Assembly (NCBI GenBank): GCA_017557435.1
Contig: JAFYYR010000012.1
Span: 1-42,394, forward strand
Origin: Pseudobutyrivibrio sp.
GTDB taxonomy: Bacteria; Bacillota; Clostridia; Lachnospirales; Lachnospiraceae
Direction of reading: 5' to 3'
Length of the DNA: 42,394 nt
Under the pieces are notes generated by a model. That model worked only from the letters and a program-made list of their open reading frames with translations, was not told the DNA's origin and did not search any database. A program made the position numbers and the translations under genes. Below are positions 22,763 to 31,790 of the stretch, one piece after another (position 1 is the first letter of the stretch; the number at the start of each line of letters is the position of its first letter).

Positions 22763-25492
22763 ATGAACTTACAGCAGTTAAGGGGAGTCTTTTTCAAAGC
22801 GGGGAAAATGCAATTCCCAGAACAGAAGAATTTGGTGCGACAGCTTGGCGCAGACAGCATGGTATTACTTAAAAACAGCGATCTTCTTCCTATCAACAGA
22901 GGCAAGGTTGCTCTTTTTGGCGCGGGCGCAGTAGATACTGTATGCTGTGGTATTTATTACAATTACGTATATACGGATAGAAATGTAAACATTAAAGAGG
23001 GCCTCCTTGAAAATGGATTTACTTTCACCACTGATTCTTGGCTTGAAAAAATGGAAAAGTCCTTGAAGCAGGAGGAGAAAGTTTTAAAGAATCAAGCAGA
23101 GGACAAGCTATTTTCTGGACGTAGGGCATATGTGGAAGAAGTGCCTATTTCCGTTGCAGATATGGCAGAGGCTATACTTGGTACTGACACATGTATTTAC
23201 GTTATCCGTAGACAGGCTACTTATGAGGATATAGGAAGCCTGGAGTATCAGCTCACAGAGGAGGAACATGAGAATATTAAGCTTATTTCCGCCTCCTTCA
23301 AAAATGTAATTCTAGTACTCAATTCAGGAATGATTGAATTGAGTTCTGTAGTAAGAATGAAAAACGTAAAGGCGATAATTCTCATGGGAATTCCAGGAAT
23401 GGAAGCAGGAAATTCCCTTGCAGATGTGCTTACAGGAATTGTGAATCCAAGCGGTCGTCTTACATCCACCTGGGCTAAAAAATATAAGGATTATTCTACT
23501 TGCTACAATGCAACCAAAAGAAAAGATACAGCTAAAGAAATCGATTACAAAGAAGGTATCTATGTGGGATACCGTTATTTTGATGCCTTTGATGTGGCAC
23601 CTCTTTATCCATTTGGCTATGGCCTAAGCTATACCAATTTTAGAATTGATGCCAGATATTTTGAGGCTAGCTGGATGGGCGGAGTAATCATCCGAGTTAA
23701 GGTAACCAATACGGGAAATGTATCTGGCAGACAGGTTGTACAGGTCTATTGTTCTCAGCCGGAGGACAAGCTGGATAAGCCTTATCAGATTCTTGTAGGC
23801 TTTGGAAAAACCGGTAAGCTTAAGCCTGGTGAATCAGAAGAGATAACTATGAAGATACCAATTATGCAGTTATGTTCTTTTGATGAGGAAAACAGCCAGT
23901 GGATTATGGAGAAGGGAGACTATCTATTTAGGGTGGGTGACAACTCTAGAAACACTACTTTATGCGCAAAGCTAGTGCTAGACAAGCGCACTGTCTATAA
24001 GCGTGTAACAGAGTTAATGTCTCCAAAGAAGAAGCTGGAATTTTTGACTCCACCACCAAGAACTCTTGAGAAGACTGGCTACATTTTCTCTACTTCACTT
24101 TCTGGTGATGATTTCAATTCGGAGAATAAAGTAGTTCTTCCAACAAAGAGCTTTACCACACTTGTGCCAGAGGGAAGCAATTATGTGTCCTATGTAAATA
24201 GCAATAAATATGAGATTCCATTTAGAGCAGAAGAAATAATAGAGTATGTAAAGCCATGTGGTACAACGACATTTTTCGATGTTATTAAAGGAAATGTTTC
24301 CATGGAAGAATTTGTCTCATCCCTTTCTCCGGAAATATTGGCAAGAATTGTCTCAGGAGAATTAAATGAGTCAAAAATTCAAAATGAAAATAGATTTGGT
24401 TTTGATTTTAGGTTTGATAGAAACAAGCTTGAAGTTGCAGCCAGAACAACAGCTCAATTTGCAACCACTCTTGGTATTCCGGGAGTGACAATAGCTGATG
24501 GACCATCGGGACTTCATTTAAAGGGTGTCTCTTGCACCTGCTATCCATCTCCTATGAATATGGCACAGACCTGGGACATGGGAGCTATGATAAGAATGGG
24601 TAGAGCCTACGGCAGAGAGATGGAGCACTACGGTATAGATTATTGTCTGGCACCATCACTTAATATTGTGAGAAACCCAATGAAGTGCATAGCATACGAG
24701 CTATATTCAGAGGATCCAAGTTTATCCGGAATCATGGGTGCTGGATTCATAATGGGCGTAAAAAGATATGAAGGCCGTGATGTAATCATGAAGAATCTTC
24801 CTACCATCAATCAGGAGAACTTCAGACGAGATGTGAATATCAATGTGTCATCCAGGGCCTTTGGTGAAATATATCTTAGATCATTTTCAGTTTGTCATTT
24901 TACAGGCCAGCCAGCTGGAGTCCTTAGCACTACCAATAGTATTAATGGTGAGCCAGCCTGCTCACAGCGAGGAATTAATACAGATATTGTGAGAAATGAC
25001 TGGGGATTCAAGGGCTTTGTTATGTCCGATTGGGGTAGCGATACTGAAAAATCATATGATTTACATTCAGGATGCGATTTGATTATGCCAGGATATGACC
25101 CAGATAAAATTCTTGAATCCATGATGGAGACTGCTCCAACATTTGCTGAGGATGGCTATGTTACTGTTGTGGAGGCAGCATATATTTACAATATCCCAAT
25201 GATTAAGTACGAGAATTGGGGCTCATTCCTTTTAGACAAAAATGGAAAAGATACAGTGGTTGCCAAAGTTCCAATGGACATTGAAATTAATCCAAGAGCA
25301 TTAAAAGCTCAGGAAGAAGGCCTCTGTAAAATAGAAACTGAGATGGATGGCACGAGAACCATTACATATTTTGGTATTGATAGAGGTGCGTACTTTGCTC
25401 TTGGAGAATTACAGCAGGCAGTAATACACATTTTATCGGCAATTAAAGATTCAGCAGCAATGAAGAAATTAATGGAACAAGCAAAAATTTGA
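22763..25492 (+). CDS. Glycoside hydrolase family 3 enzyme with permuted domain order (beta-glucosidase-like)
   Basis: A 909-residue cytoplasmic enzyme without signal peptide. The domain order is inverted: a GH3 C-terminal alpha/beta sandwich comes first (about 25-240: GADSMVLLKNSDLLPI, VILVLNSGMIE, GRLTSTWAKKY), then a fibronectin-III-like domain (about 300-400: YPFGYGLSYTNF, VTNTGNVSGRQVVQVY), then the catalytic TIM barrel (about 530-850) with GIPGVTIADGPSGL, APSLNIVRNP and the nucleophile in VMSDWGS (D756). This order is known from rumen beta-glucosidases of Butyrivibrio and Ruminococcus. The conserved Lys-His pair of the barrel reads Lys-Asn (K677, N678), so the substrate pocket is altered. 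The start at 22763 has AAGGGAG 8 bases upstream; an earlier in-frame ATG (22688) has none. Confidence 0.9.
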   Translation: MNLQQLRGVFFKAGKMQFPEQKNLVRQLGADSMVLLKNSDLLPINRGKVALFGAGAVDTVCCGIYYNYVYTDRNVNIKEGLLENGFTFTTDSWLEKMEKSLKQEEKVLKNQAEDKLFSGRRAYVEEVPISVADMAEAILGTDTCIYVIRRQATYEDIGSLEYQLTEEEHENIKLISASFKNVILVLNSGMIELSSVVRMKNVKAIILMGIPGMEAGNSLADVLTGIVNPSGRLTSTWAKKYKDYSTCYNATKRKDTAKEIDYKEGIYVGYRYFDAFDVAPLYPFGYGLSYTNFRIDARYFEASWMGGVIIRVKVTNTGNVSGRQVVQVYCSQPEDKLDKPYQILVGFGKTGKLKPGESEEITMKIPIMQLCSFDEENSQWIMEKGDYLFRVGDNSRNTTLCAKLVLDKRTVYKRVTELMSPKKKLEFLTPPPRTLEKTGYIFSTSLSGDDFNSENKVVLPTKSFTTLVPEGSNYVSYVNSNKYEIPFRAEEIIEYVKPCGTTTFFDVIKGNVSMEEFVSSLSPEILARIVSGELNESKIQNENRFGFDFRFDRNKLEVAARTTAQFATTLGIPGVTIADGPSGLHLKGVSCTCYPSPMNMAQTWDMGAMIRMGRAYGREMEHYGIDYCLAPSLNIVRNPMKCIAYELYSEDPSLSGIMGAGFIMGVKRYEGRDVIMKNLPTINQENFRRDVNINVSSRAFGEIYLRSFSVCHFTGQPAGVLSTTNSINGEPACSQRGINTDIVRNDWGFKGFVMSDWGSDTEKSYDLHSGCDLIMPGYDPDKILESMMETAPTFAEDGYVTVVEAAYIYNIPMIKYENWGSFLLDKNGKDTVVAKVPMDIEINPRALKAQEEGLCKIETEMDGTRTITYFGIDRGAYFALGELQQAVIHILSAIKDSAAMKKLMEQAKI

Positions 25493-25526
25493 GACAATAT
25501 TTTGAAATTGTTGGTTTTAAAATTAT

Positions 25527-25580
25527 GCTCCCTCGTATACAATAGTAAGAAGTAAACAAGGTATACGGAGGGAGCTTTTT
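25527..25580 (+). terminator. Terminator-like hairpin that encloses the next gene's ribosome-binding site
   Basis: GCTCCCTCGTATAC (25527-25540) pairs with GTATACGGAGGGAGC (25561-25575, one bulged G) around a 20-base loop, followed by five T and then directly the ATG at 25581. The Shine-Dalgarno GGAGGGAG lies in the right arm. It can end transcripts of the GH3 gene and mask translation of the permease. Confidence 0.85.
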
Positions 25581-26930
25581 ATGTTGGCGGAAATATTCGC
25601 AGTTTTAATTTTCGTGACAATGTTTGGATTTATCGTATGGGATAGATTTCCTAAGCATTACGTGACCCTTGGCTGTGGTGCGCTTACTAGCATTTTTGTG
25701 TTTGGAATTGGTATGCACAGCGTCAAAGCTTTTGTTGATACTATTGCTGTGGGCGGTATTTTTAAGAAGGATTTCTGGTATGCTGCCAGTGAAGCTTCAG
25801 AACAGACTTCAGGTGTCAATTGGGCTACCATTATTTTCCTTTGGGGCATGATGATAATGGTTGAAGGTATGGCTGAGGCAGGATTCTTTGATTGGCTGTG
25901 CTTGAAAATAGCGAAGCTTGCTCATTATGAGCCAGTGAGAATATTTGTGGCATTTATGGTTTTGTCATCTGTTCTTGCTATGTTTATCGATTCAATCACA
26001 GTTATTTTGTTCCTTGCAGCAGTTACAATCAGACTTGCAAGAACACTTAAATTTAATCCAGTACCAGTTATTATGGCTGAGATTTTCTGCGCCAACTTAG
26101 GCGGAAGCGCAACTATGTGTGGTGATCCACCAAATATTATCATTGGTACATCACTTGGATATTCATTCTCTGATTTTGTCCTTAACACAGGTGCAATCGG
26201 AGCAGTTTCTCTTGTAATTATTATCATCTATTTCTATTTTACAATGAGAAATAGACTTCAGGACCCTGCTGATAAGGTAGATTCATCTACAATTGATGTA
26301 GAGATTCGAATTGACAACATGAAGGAATTTTTGACAAGCACTATCATTTTCCTTATTGCAGTTGCTCTTTTGGTTACACATGCCATGACTGGACTTACAG
26401 TGGCATTTATCGGTGTTTTCATTGCGGCTATTACACTTATTACTGCTGGTCGCAAGGCAATCACTCTTCTTAAGAGAGTTGATTACCCAACACTTTTATT
26501 CTTCATTGGACTATTTATTGTAGTAGGTGGTTTGGAGCAGACAGGCATTCTTGAGATAATCGCTGAGTTTATTGCTAAGGTTTCAGGCGGTAATGCATTT
26601 GTTATGATTGCAATTATCCTTTGGGTAAGTGCTATCGCTTCAGCATTCATCGACAATATACCTTTCTCAGCTACTATGATTCCTGTTATTCGCACACTTG
26701 CTGCTACAACAGGCGTTGATCTTTCAACTATGGCATGGACACTTGCTATCGGAACAGACATCGGTGGAAGTATGACTCCAATCGGTGCCAGCGCCAATGT
26801 AGTAGGTATTTCTACAGCAGGTAAGGAAGGTTACCCTATCAGCTGGGGTACATACTGTAAGGAACTTGTGCCAGGTACAATCATTGTGCTTGTAGTTTCT
26901 ATGATTAGTATTTATATCAGATATCTATAA
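25581..26930 (+). CDS. ArsB/NhaD-superfamily permease
   Basis: A 449-residue membrane transporter with about 11 hydrophobic helices. Family-typical segments are LAMFIDSITVILFLAAVTI, MAEIFCANLGGSATMCGDPP NIIIG (read across one block) and, in the second half, SAFIDNIPFSATMIP and GTDIGGSMTPIGASANVVG. The repeated DN/GGxxT-P-G-N layout is that of the ion transporter (ArsB/NhaD/P-protein) superfamily, whose members move sodium, arsenite, citrate or other anions. No arsenic genes or regulator are nearby, so a Na+/H+ or organic anion role is more likely than arsenite, but the substrate is not determinable. The ribosome-binding site sits inside a strong hairpin. A terminator follows at 26938. Confidence 0.88.
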   Translation: MLAEIFAVLIFVTMFGFIVWDRFPKHYVTLGCGALTSIFVFGIGMHSVKAFVDTIAVGGIFKKDFWYAASEASEQTSGVNWATIIFLWGMMIMVEGMAEAGFFDWLCLKIAKLAHYEPVRIFVAFMVLSSVLAMFIDSITVILFLAAVTIRLARTLKFNPVPVIMAEIFCANLGGSATMCGDPPNIIIGTSLGYSFSDFVLNTGAIGAVSLVIIIIYFYFTMRNRLQDPADKVDSSTIDVEIRIDNMKEFLTSTIIFLIAVALLVTHAMTGLTVAFIGVFIAAITLITAGRKAITLLKRVDYPTLLFFIGLFIVVGGLEQTGILEIIAEFIAKVSGGNAFVMIAIILWVSAIASAFIDNIPFSATMIPVIRTLAATTGVDLSTMAWTLAIGTDIGGSMTPIGASANVVGISTAGKEGYPISWGTYCKELVPGTIIVLVVSMISIYIRYL

Positions 26931-26937
26931 ATTTCAG

Positions 26938-26973
26938 TCTCCCTTGAGGTTAATACCCAAGGGAGATTTTTTT
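26938..26973 (+). terminator. Terminator after the ArsB/NhaD-type permease
   Basis: TCTCCCTTG (26938-26946) pairs with CAAGGGAGA (26958-26966) around an 11-base loop and is followed by T through 26973. Confidence 0.93.
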
Positions 26974-27011
26974 AAAAAGAAACTCTATTTTCGCAAACTC
27001 AAAGACATGAC

Positions 27012-27040
27012 TCGACTTCTGTGAATTAATCATTTAAAAT
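27012..27040 (+). promoter_or_regulatory. Promoter for the cytidylate-kinase-like / two-component genes
   Basis: TCGACT (27012-27017) and TAAAAT (27035-27040) are separated by 17 bases. The gene starts at 27072 behind GGAGGAGGGG. Confidence 0.55.
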
Positions 27041-27071
27041 AAAAGTAGAAAATACTGGAGGAGGGGAGCGT

Positions 27072-27671
27072 ATGGGGCAGTTTATCATTTCAGTAGGTAG
27101 AGAATATGGTAGTGGTGGTCACGAGATTGCCAGCATCCTTTCGGAACGATTTAATATTCCGATGTACGACAGAAATATGCTGGATCAGATGGCCGAGAAA
27201 AATGGTATCGATTCTGAGGAGCTCCACAAGCACGAAGAGATGAAGCATCAGGGGTTGCATCGTACTGTTAGAGGCCATTCATCATCTGTTCAAGACACCA
27301 TCGCCCAGTTACAGTTTGATTTTATTCGTGAGAAGGCAGCTAGTGGAGAGAGCTTTGTGGTTGTTGGACGATGTGCTGAGAATGTTTTGAGAGACAATCC
27401 AGCCCTTATCTCTATCTTTGTTAGAGGGGATGAGGCGGCTAAGACAGAGCGTATCTGTCGTCTTTACAAGCTTAACAAGCTAGAGGCCAAGGCCAAGATG
27501 TTTAGACACGATAAAAAGCGTAAGGCATATCACAACTACTATTCAAAGATGAAGTGGGGTGATAGTAGAGGATATGATTTCTGCGTGAACAGTTCACTTA
27601 TGGGGGTTGAAGCTACAGCAGAGGCTCTCTACAAAATGATTTCAGAGTTTTTGAAATCAAAGGAGAAGTAA
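27072..27671 (+). CDS. Cytidylate-kinase-like protein
   Basis: A 199-residue P-loop-type protein of the cytidylate kinase-like family common in Clostridia. The N-terminus IISVGREYGSGGHEIA is the phosphate-binding loop (residues about 5-17), MYDRNMLDQMAEKNGI follows, then VVVGRCAENVLRDNP and IFVRGDEAAKTERICRLYKL, and YYSKMKWGDSRGYDFCVNSSLMG near the end. It differs from the true Cmk, and the real phosphate acceptor of this family is not established. It has an excellent ribosome-binding site. The response-regulator gene starts only 28 bases downstream, with no terminator, so it may be co-transcribed with the sugar-sensing genes. Whether its job is linked to them is unknown. Confidence 0.85.
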   Translation: MGQFIISVGREYGSGGHEIASILSERFNIPMYDRNMLDQMAEKNGIDSEELHKHEEMKHQGLHRTVRGHSSSVQDTIAQLQFDFIREKAASGESFVVVGRCAENVLRDNPALISIFVRGDEAAKTERICRLYKLNKLEAKAKMFRHDKKRKAYHNYYSKMKWGDSRGYDFCVNSSLMGVEATAEALYKMISEFLKSKEK

Positions 27672-27699
27672 GGTTATATAAAGGAATTTTGGGGAAATA

Positions 27700-29301
27700 A
27701 TGTATAGTGTATTTTTAGTCGAGGATGAAATTGTAATCCGAGACGGTTTAAAGGCTAGCTTTCCATGGGAACAGTCGGGATTCGCTTATGTGGGGGATGC
27801 TGCAGATGGAGAGATGGCGTTACCACTTATTAGACAAACTAAGCCGGACGTACTTATCACAGATATCAGGATGCCATTTATGGATGGCATAGCTTTGTCC
27901 AAAATGATTCGAAAGGAGCTTCCTGATACACGTATAATTATCATAAGTGGTTTCGATGATTTTTCTTATGCCCAGGAGGCAATTAATATTGGCGTGGACA
28001 ACTATATTCTTAAGCCAATCACCAAGGATAAGCTTGGGGATGTTATGTCCGAGGTCAAGCTAAAACTGGATAAGGAAAATGAAAAAAATAATTATCTAGA
28101 GCAATTCAAGGAAGAGTCTCAAGAGTACGAGCAATTCGCCAGGGTAAAATTTTTTAATCAATTAGTTAATGGCACCATGTCTGTTTTGGAAGTTTACGAA
28201 CGTTCCGAGGAGCTGGGGCTTTCTCTTGATGCCACTCATTACAATCTAGTACTTCTTGATTTTACACCTATGACAGGTGTAGCAGCTGCGCCAGCTTATT
28301 CTAAGCAGATGGCCCGGCTTTCAGAGCAGCTTATGCAATATCTCAAGTGTTGCCCAGAGTACATAGTTTTCCATTGGAGCATGGATACCTATGCCATTAT
28401 TGTCAAGGGCGACGAATCAACAATAGAAACACACACTTCTAATTTAATTGAAAATATTAAGCGTCGCTGCATGGTATATGAGGACGAGATTAACTGGTAT
28501 TTGGCAGAAAGCGGAATTCTCACACGTTTCTCAGAATTTGCCAAGGGATGCCAGATTGCCAATAAGAGACTTAGCTGTAGATATATGAACCCAGCCGGTC
28601 ATATTTTTACAGACGAGGATATAGAAGCTATTAAAAATAATGAGGAAAATGCTGAAGCATCAATCGACCAGAGATTGGTTTCACTTTTCCTTGAGAATGC
28701 AGAGGAATCAGAGATTCAGGGATTCTTAAGCAATCTCATTAGCAAGCAGACAAAAAATGCACTTAACTCTACTATGTTCTGCAAGTATTTTGCTATGACA
28801 ATGTATATGTGCGTCTGCGATTATTTGAGAAAACTATCCATTGACCCTAATGAGGCATTGGAAGATGATACAAGAAAAGCCATTGAAAATGTAGGAAACC
28901 AGACAGTGATGGAGCTGGTGGAGAAGATGTTTGAAGTGGCTATTTCAAAGCGCAAAAATTTAGTTGGCAAGCAGTCAAAATCACAGCTTGCAGCAGCTAT
29001 CAAATATGTGGATGAGCACTATGGGGACTCCAACCTCAGCCTTAATGAGGTGGCAAAGGAGGTTAACATTTCCCCTAGCTACTTGAGCGCAATGTTCTCT
29101 AGAGAAAATAAGACTACATTTGTAGAGTACATGACATCTAGGCGTATGGAGCATGCTAAGCATATGCTTCTTAGCACCAGTGAAAAGGCTCAGGTGATTG
29201 CTGAAAAGGTGGGATACAAGGACCCTCATTATTTCAGCTACATTTTCAAAAAGACCTACGGAATTAGTCCAAAAGAATTTAGAGCAAAGGGGCAGGGCTA
29301 A
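27700..29301 (+). CDS. AraC-type response regulator (YesN family)
   Basis: A 533-residue transcription factor. The receiver domain (about 1-120) has FLVEDE, the phosphorylation site in LITDIRMP (D55), ISGFDDF and the lysine in YILKPI (K105). A long central region (about 125-410) of unknown detail follows, and the C-terminus (about 430-530) is an AraC/XylS double helix-turn-helix (SNLSLNEVAKEVNISPSYLS, then KVGYKDPHYFSYIFKKTYGI, a classical ending). The stop codon overlaps the kinase start (TAATG at 29299). With that kinase and a binding lipoprotein it forms a sugar-sensing set that probably activates the nearby ABC importer; the target promoter is inferred, not seen. Confidence 0.93.
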   Translation: MYSVFLVEDEIVIRDGLKASFPWEQSGFAYVGDAADGEMALPLIRQTKPDVLITDIRMPFMDGIALSKMIRKELPDTRIIIISGFDDFSYAQEAINIGVDNYILKPITKDKLGDVMSEVKLKLDKENEKNNYLEQFKEESQEYEQFARVKFFNQLVNGTMSVLEVYERSEELGLSLDATHYNLVLLDFTPMTGVAAAPAYSKQMARLSEQLMQYLKCCPEYIVFHWSMDTYAIIVKGDESTIETHTSNLIENIKRRCMVYEDEINWYLAESGILTRFSEFAKGCQIANKRLSCRYMNPAGHIFTDEDIEAIKNNEENAEASIDQRLVSLFLENAEESEIQGFLSNLISKQTKNALNSTMFCKYFAMTMYMCVCDYLRKLSIDPNEALEDDTRKAIENVGNQTVMELVEKMFEVAISKRKNLVGKQSKSQLAAAIKYVDEHYGDSNLSLNEVAKEVNISPSYLSAMFSRENKTTFVEYMTSRRMEHAKHMLLSTSEKAQVIAEKVGYKDPHYFSYIFKKTYGISPKEFRAKGQG

Positions 29302-30746
29302 TGAAAATACGCGGGGATCTTAAGAAAAAAACAACCACCAGCCACATGCTGCACAAATTAATAACCGTAATTCTTTTGCCTATGAGTATAGTTATCGCTA
29401 TTCTCATAGGCATCTTAGGATGGTATTCAATTCAATATCGAACTATCCTTCACAATGTAACTGCCGCATCTGAGTTCAACCAGGATTTCAAAAATGATAT
29501 TGATTTGAAAATGTTTTACTACGTCAGCGATAGTGCCTATTCCGAGGGAAAGCCAGTAGATGAGGTTGAAAGCGCCAGGGAACTTGCTGACCAGCTTTTG
29601 AAGCAAACTCAGGAGAAGGCAAGTATCGATGCCATAGAATCCGTTAGAGATTTATGCATAACCCTTGAGGAGAGAATGGATGAAATAGACGACGCCAGCT
29701 CATACGATGAGGGAATGGTTCAGCTTGAGAACAATATTTATATTCTGACGGAACTGATTCAGACATTTATGTACGACTATCTCTATCATGAATCAGTTCA
29801 CTTAAGCCAGTTGCAGGCAGAGCTTACTAGAGAGCTTCAGTATCTGATTATAGCTACCATAGTTTCGGTAATACTTCTAGTTATAGCTATTGGCGTATAC
29901 ACATCACATACCACAGAAAAAATTACTAATCCTCTTACAAAGCTTACTAATCGTGTAAAGGATATTCAAAAGGGAGACTTTGAGCAGAGGATACCTGTTG
30001 AGGCCCAGGAGATAGAGGTCCAGACCCTGTCAGATGGTTTTGAGGAAATGGTAGGCCAGCTTAATTCTTTGATTCAGGAGAATAAAAAGGCTGAGCGAAG
30101 AAAACGTCACGCAGAGCTTGAGCTACTTCAGGCCCAGATTAATCCACATTTCCTATACAATACTTTGGATACAATCATCTGGCTGATTGAGGCAGATAAA
30201 AAGGAAGACAGTATCCAGATGGTAAGTGCCTTGTCGGATTTCTTTAGATTCTGTCTAAGCCGCGGTAAGGATATCATCACTCTAGAGGAAGAGGAAAAAC
30301 ACGTACTTAGTTATCTTGCCATCCAAAAGGTGAGATATCAGGATAGGATGGATTACGAAGTAATTATTCCAAAGGATTTGTACGATTATTCCATTCCAAA
30401 GCTTACACTTCAGCCGCTGGTTGAAAATAGTATTTATCATGGAATCAAGCTTCAGCGAGAGAAGGGCTCTATTAGAGTAGAGGCGGTGGATTTGGGAGAC
30501 AAGATAGAGCTTTCTGTTAGAGATAATGGCGCAGGCATGACAGAAGAGCGCTTAGCAGAGATGCGAACAGCCATCGAGAATGGTGAAAAGACAGGATTTG
30601 GTCTTAGAACAGTTCATGAGAGAATGCAACTTTTGTTTGGCGAGGAATATGGACTTACCATAGCAAGTACCGAGGGGGTTGGAACGACAGTAATTGCTGT
30701 TATTCCTAAAATACGAAATAGTGAGAAGGGGATAATCAATGTTTAA
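29301..30746 (+). CDS. Sensor histidine kinase (YesM family)
   Basis: A 481-residue membrane kinase. Two membrane helices (about 20-42 and 180-200) flank an external helical domain of about 135 residues. A HAMP domain (about 200-258, ITNPLTKLTNRV...GDFEQRIPV) precedes the His_kinase domain with AQINPHFLYNTLD (phosphorylated H283) and the HATPase part (TLQPLVENSIYHGI, DNGAGMTEE, GFGLRTVHERM). The external domain is not Cache-like; it may read the state of a partner rather than bind sugar directly. It shares 1 base with the regulator gene upstream and 8 bases with the binding-protein gene downstream, so all three proteins are made together. Confidence 0.94.
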   Translation: MKIRGDLKKKTTTSHMLHKLITVILLPMSIVIAILIGILGWYSIQYRTILHNVTAASEFNQDFKNDIDLKMFYYVSDSAYSEGKPVDEVESARELADQLLKQTQEKASIDAIESVRDLCITLEERMDEIDDASSYDEGMVQLENNIYILTELIQTFMYDYLYHESVHLSQLQAELTRELQYLIIATIVSVILLVIAIGVYTSHTTEKITNPLTKLTNRVKDIQKGDFEQRIPVEAQEIEVQTLSDGFEEMVGQLNSLIQENKKAERRKRHAELELLQAQINPHFLYNTLDTIIWLIEADKKEDSIQMVSALSDFFRFCLSRGKDIITLEEEEKHVLSYLAIQKVRYQDRMDYEVIIPKDLYDYSIPKLTLQPLVENSIYHGIKLQREKGSIRVEAVDLGDKIELSVRDNGAGMTEERLAEMRTAIENGEKTGFGLRTVHERMQLLFGEEYGLTIASTEGVGTTVIAVIPKIRNSEKGIINV

Positions 30747-31755
30747 AAGTAATAGAATAGTGGTTGGTCTCCTTTGCATTATGCTTGCATTTATAGTGAT
30801 TGCATGTCAGGAGAAGACAGTTGATACATATGTAGAAGAAGAGGAAAGTTCACTTACTACTGTGGGATTTTCTCAGCCAGGAGCAGAGTCCGCATGGCGT
30901 GTTGCCTTAACAGATTCTGTAAAGGAGAATTTTACTGAGGAGAGAGGCTACAAGCTAATCTATAAGGACGGCCGCTCAAAACAGGATAATCAGATAAAAG
31001 ACATAAGGACATTCATTCAACAGGGAGTGGATTACATAATCATAAGCCCTATCGTAGAGACAGGTTGGGATACAGTGTTGTCTGAGGCCAAGGAAGCAGG
31101 AATCCCTGTAATTATCTGTGATAGAAATGTAACAGTTTCCAATGAATCTTTGTACACAGCATTTGTAGGCTCTGATTTCAAGGCTGAGGGAGAATACGCA
31201 ATTACGAATTTGGAAATTCTTCTAGCAGAAAATGGAAAGGCAGATGGACAGGTAAATATAGTTCACATCCAAGGTACCCTGGGCTCATCAGCACAGCTTG
31301 GTAGAACTAAGGCCCTAGAGGATGCCATAGAAGCCCACGACAATTGGAATATAGTACATCAGGACTGTGGTGAGTTTACTAAGGCTAAGGGACGAGAAAT
31401 TATGTCAAATGCCCTAAGGGAAGTTGGGGCAGCAAATATTGACGTAGTTTATTGCGAAAATGATGAGGAAGCATTTGGCGCAATAGCTGCCATGAATGAA
31501 GCTGGAGTAAAATATGGAGTTGAGGGAGGAATAAAGGTAGTTTCCTTTGATGCTATGAATTCAGCTCTTACCATGTGCATGGCAGGCCAGATTAGCATAG
31601 AGGTAGAATGTAATCCTCTTCAGGGGCCATATATTTACAACCTTATTAATCATTTAGAGAAGGATAAGGTGGTACCAAAGATTACATACATCCATGAGGA
31701 TTGTTTTACAAGCGATATGCTTGATGTGGATTTTATTTCATCACGAAAATTCTAA
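30739..31755 (+). CDS. YtfQ-like sugar-binding lipoprotein, probable accessory sensor
   Basis: A 338-residue periplasmic-binding-protein-like lipoprotein. The N-terminus has a hydrophobic segment ending in VIAC (C23), a plausible lipobox. The body is a type I sugar-binding fold of the ribose/galactofuranose group (VGFSQPGAESAWRVA, YIIISPIVETGWDTVL, GIPVIICDRNV, QGTLGSSAQLGRTKA, VSFDAM). It is clearly a paralogue of the importer's own binding protein at 33060, for example VETGWDTVL against VSTGWDTVL. Because its gene overlaps the kinase gene by 8 bases and is cut off from the importer by a terminator and the regulator gene, it more likely presents sugar to the kinase than feeds the transporter. 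It would then resemble three-component sensors such as XylFII-LytS-LytR. Confidence 0.87.
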   Translation: MFKSNRIVVGLLCIMLAFIVIACQEKTVDTYVEEEESSLTTVGFSQPGAESAWRVALTDSVKENFTEERGYKLIYKDGRSKQDNQIKDIRTFIQQGVDYIIISPIVETGWDTVLSEAKEAGIPVIICDRNVTVSNESLYTAFVGSDFKAEGEYAITNLEILLAENGKADGQVNIVHIQGTLGSSAQLGRTKALEDAIEAHDNWNIVHQDCGEFTKAKGREIMSNALREVGAANIDVVYCENDEEAFGAIAAMNEAGVKYGVEGGIKVVSFDAMNSALTMCMAGQISIEVECNPLQGPYIYNLINHLEKDKVVPKITYIHEDCFTSDMLDVDFISSRKF

Positions 31756-31760
31756 TGATA

Positions 31761-31787
31761 AACGCAGAGGAGAAAAACCTCTGCGTT
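31761..31787. terminator. Terminator between the binding-lipoprotein gene and the GntR-type gene
   Basis: AACGCAGAGG (31761-31770) pairs with CCTCTGCGTT (31778-31787) around a 7-base loop, with T-rich sequence after. The genes converge here. Confidence 0.88.
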
Positions 31788-31790
31788 TTG

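Noticed and set aside
26100-26930. Arsenite pump assignment for the permease at 25581
   Set aside because: The ArsB/NhaD fold is clear, but no arsR, arsC or arsA lies nearby, so the substrate is left open.
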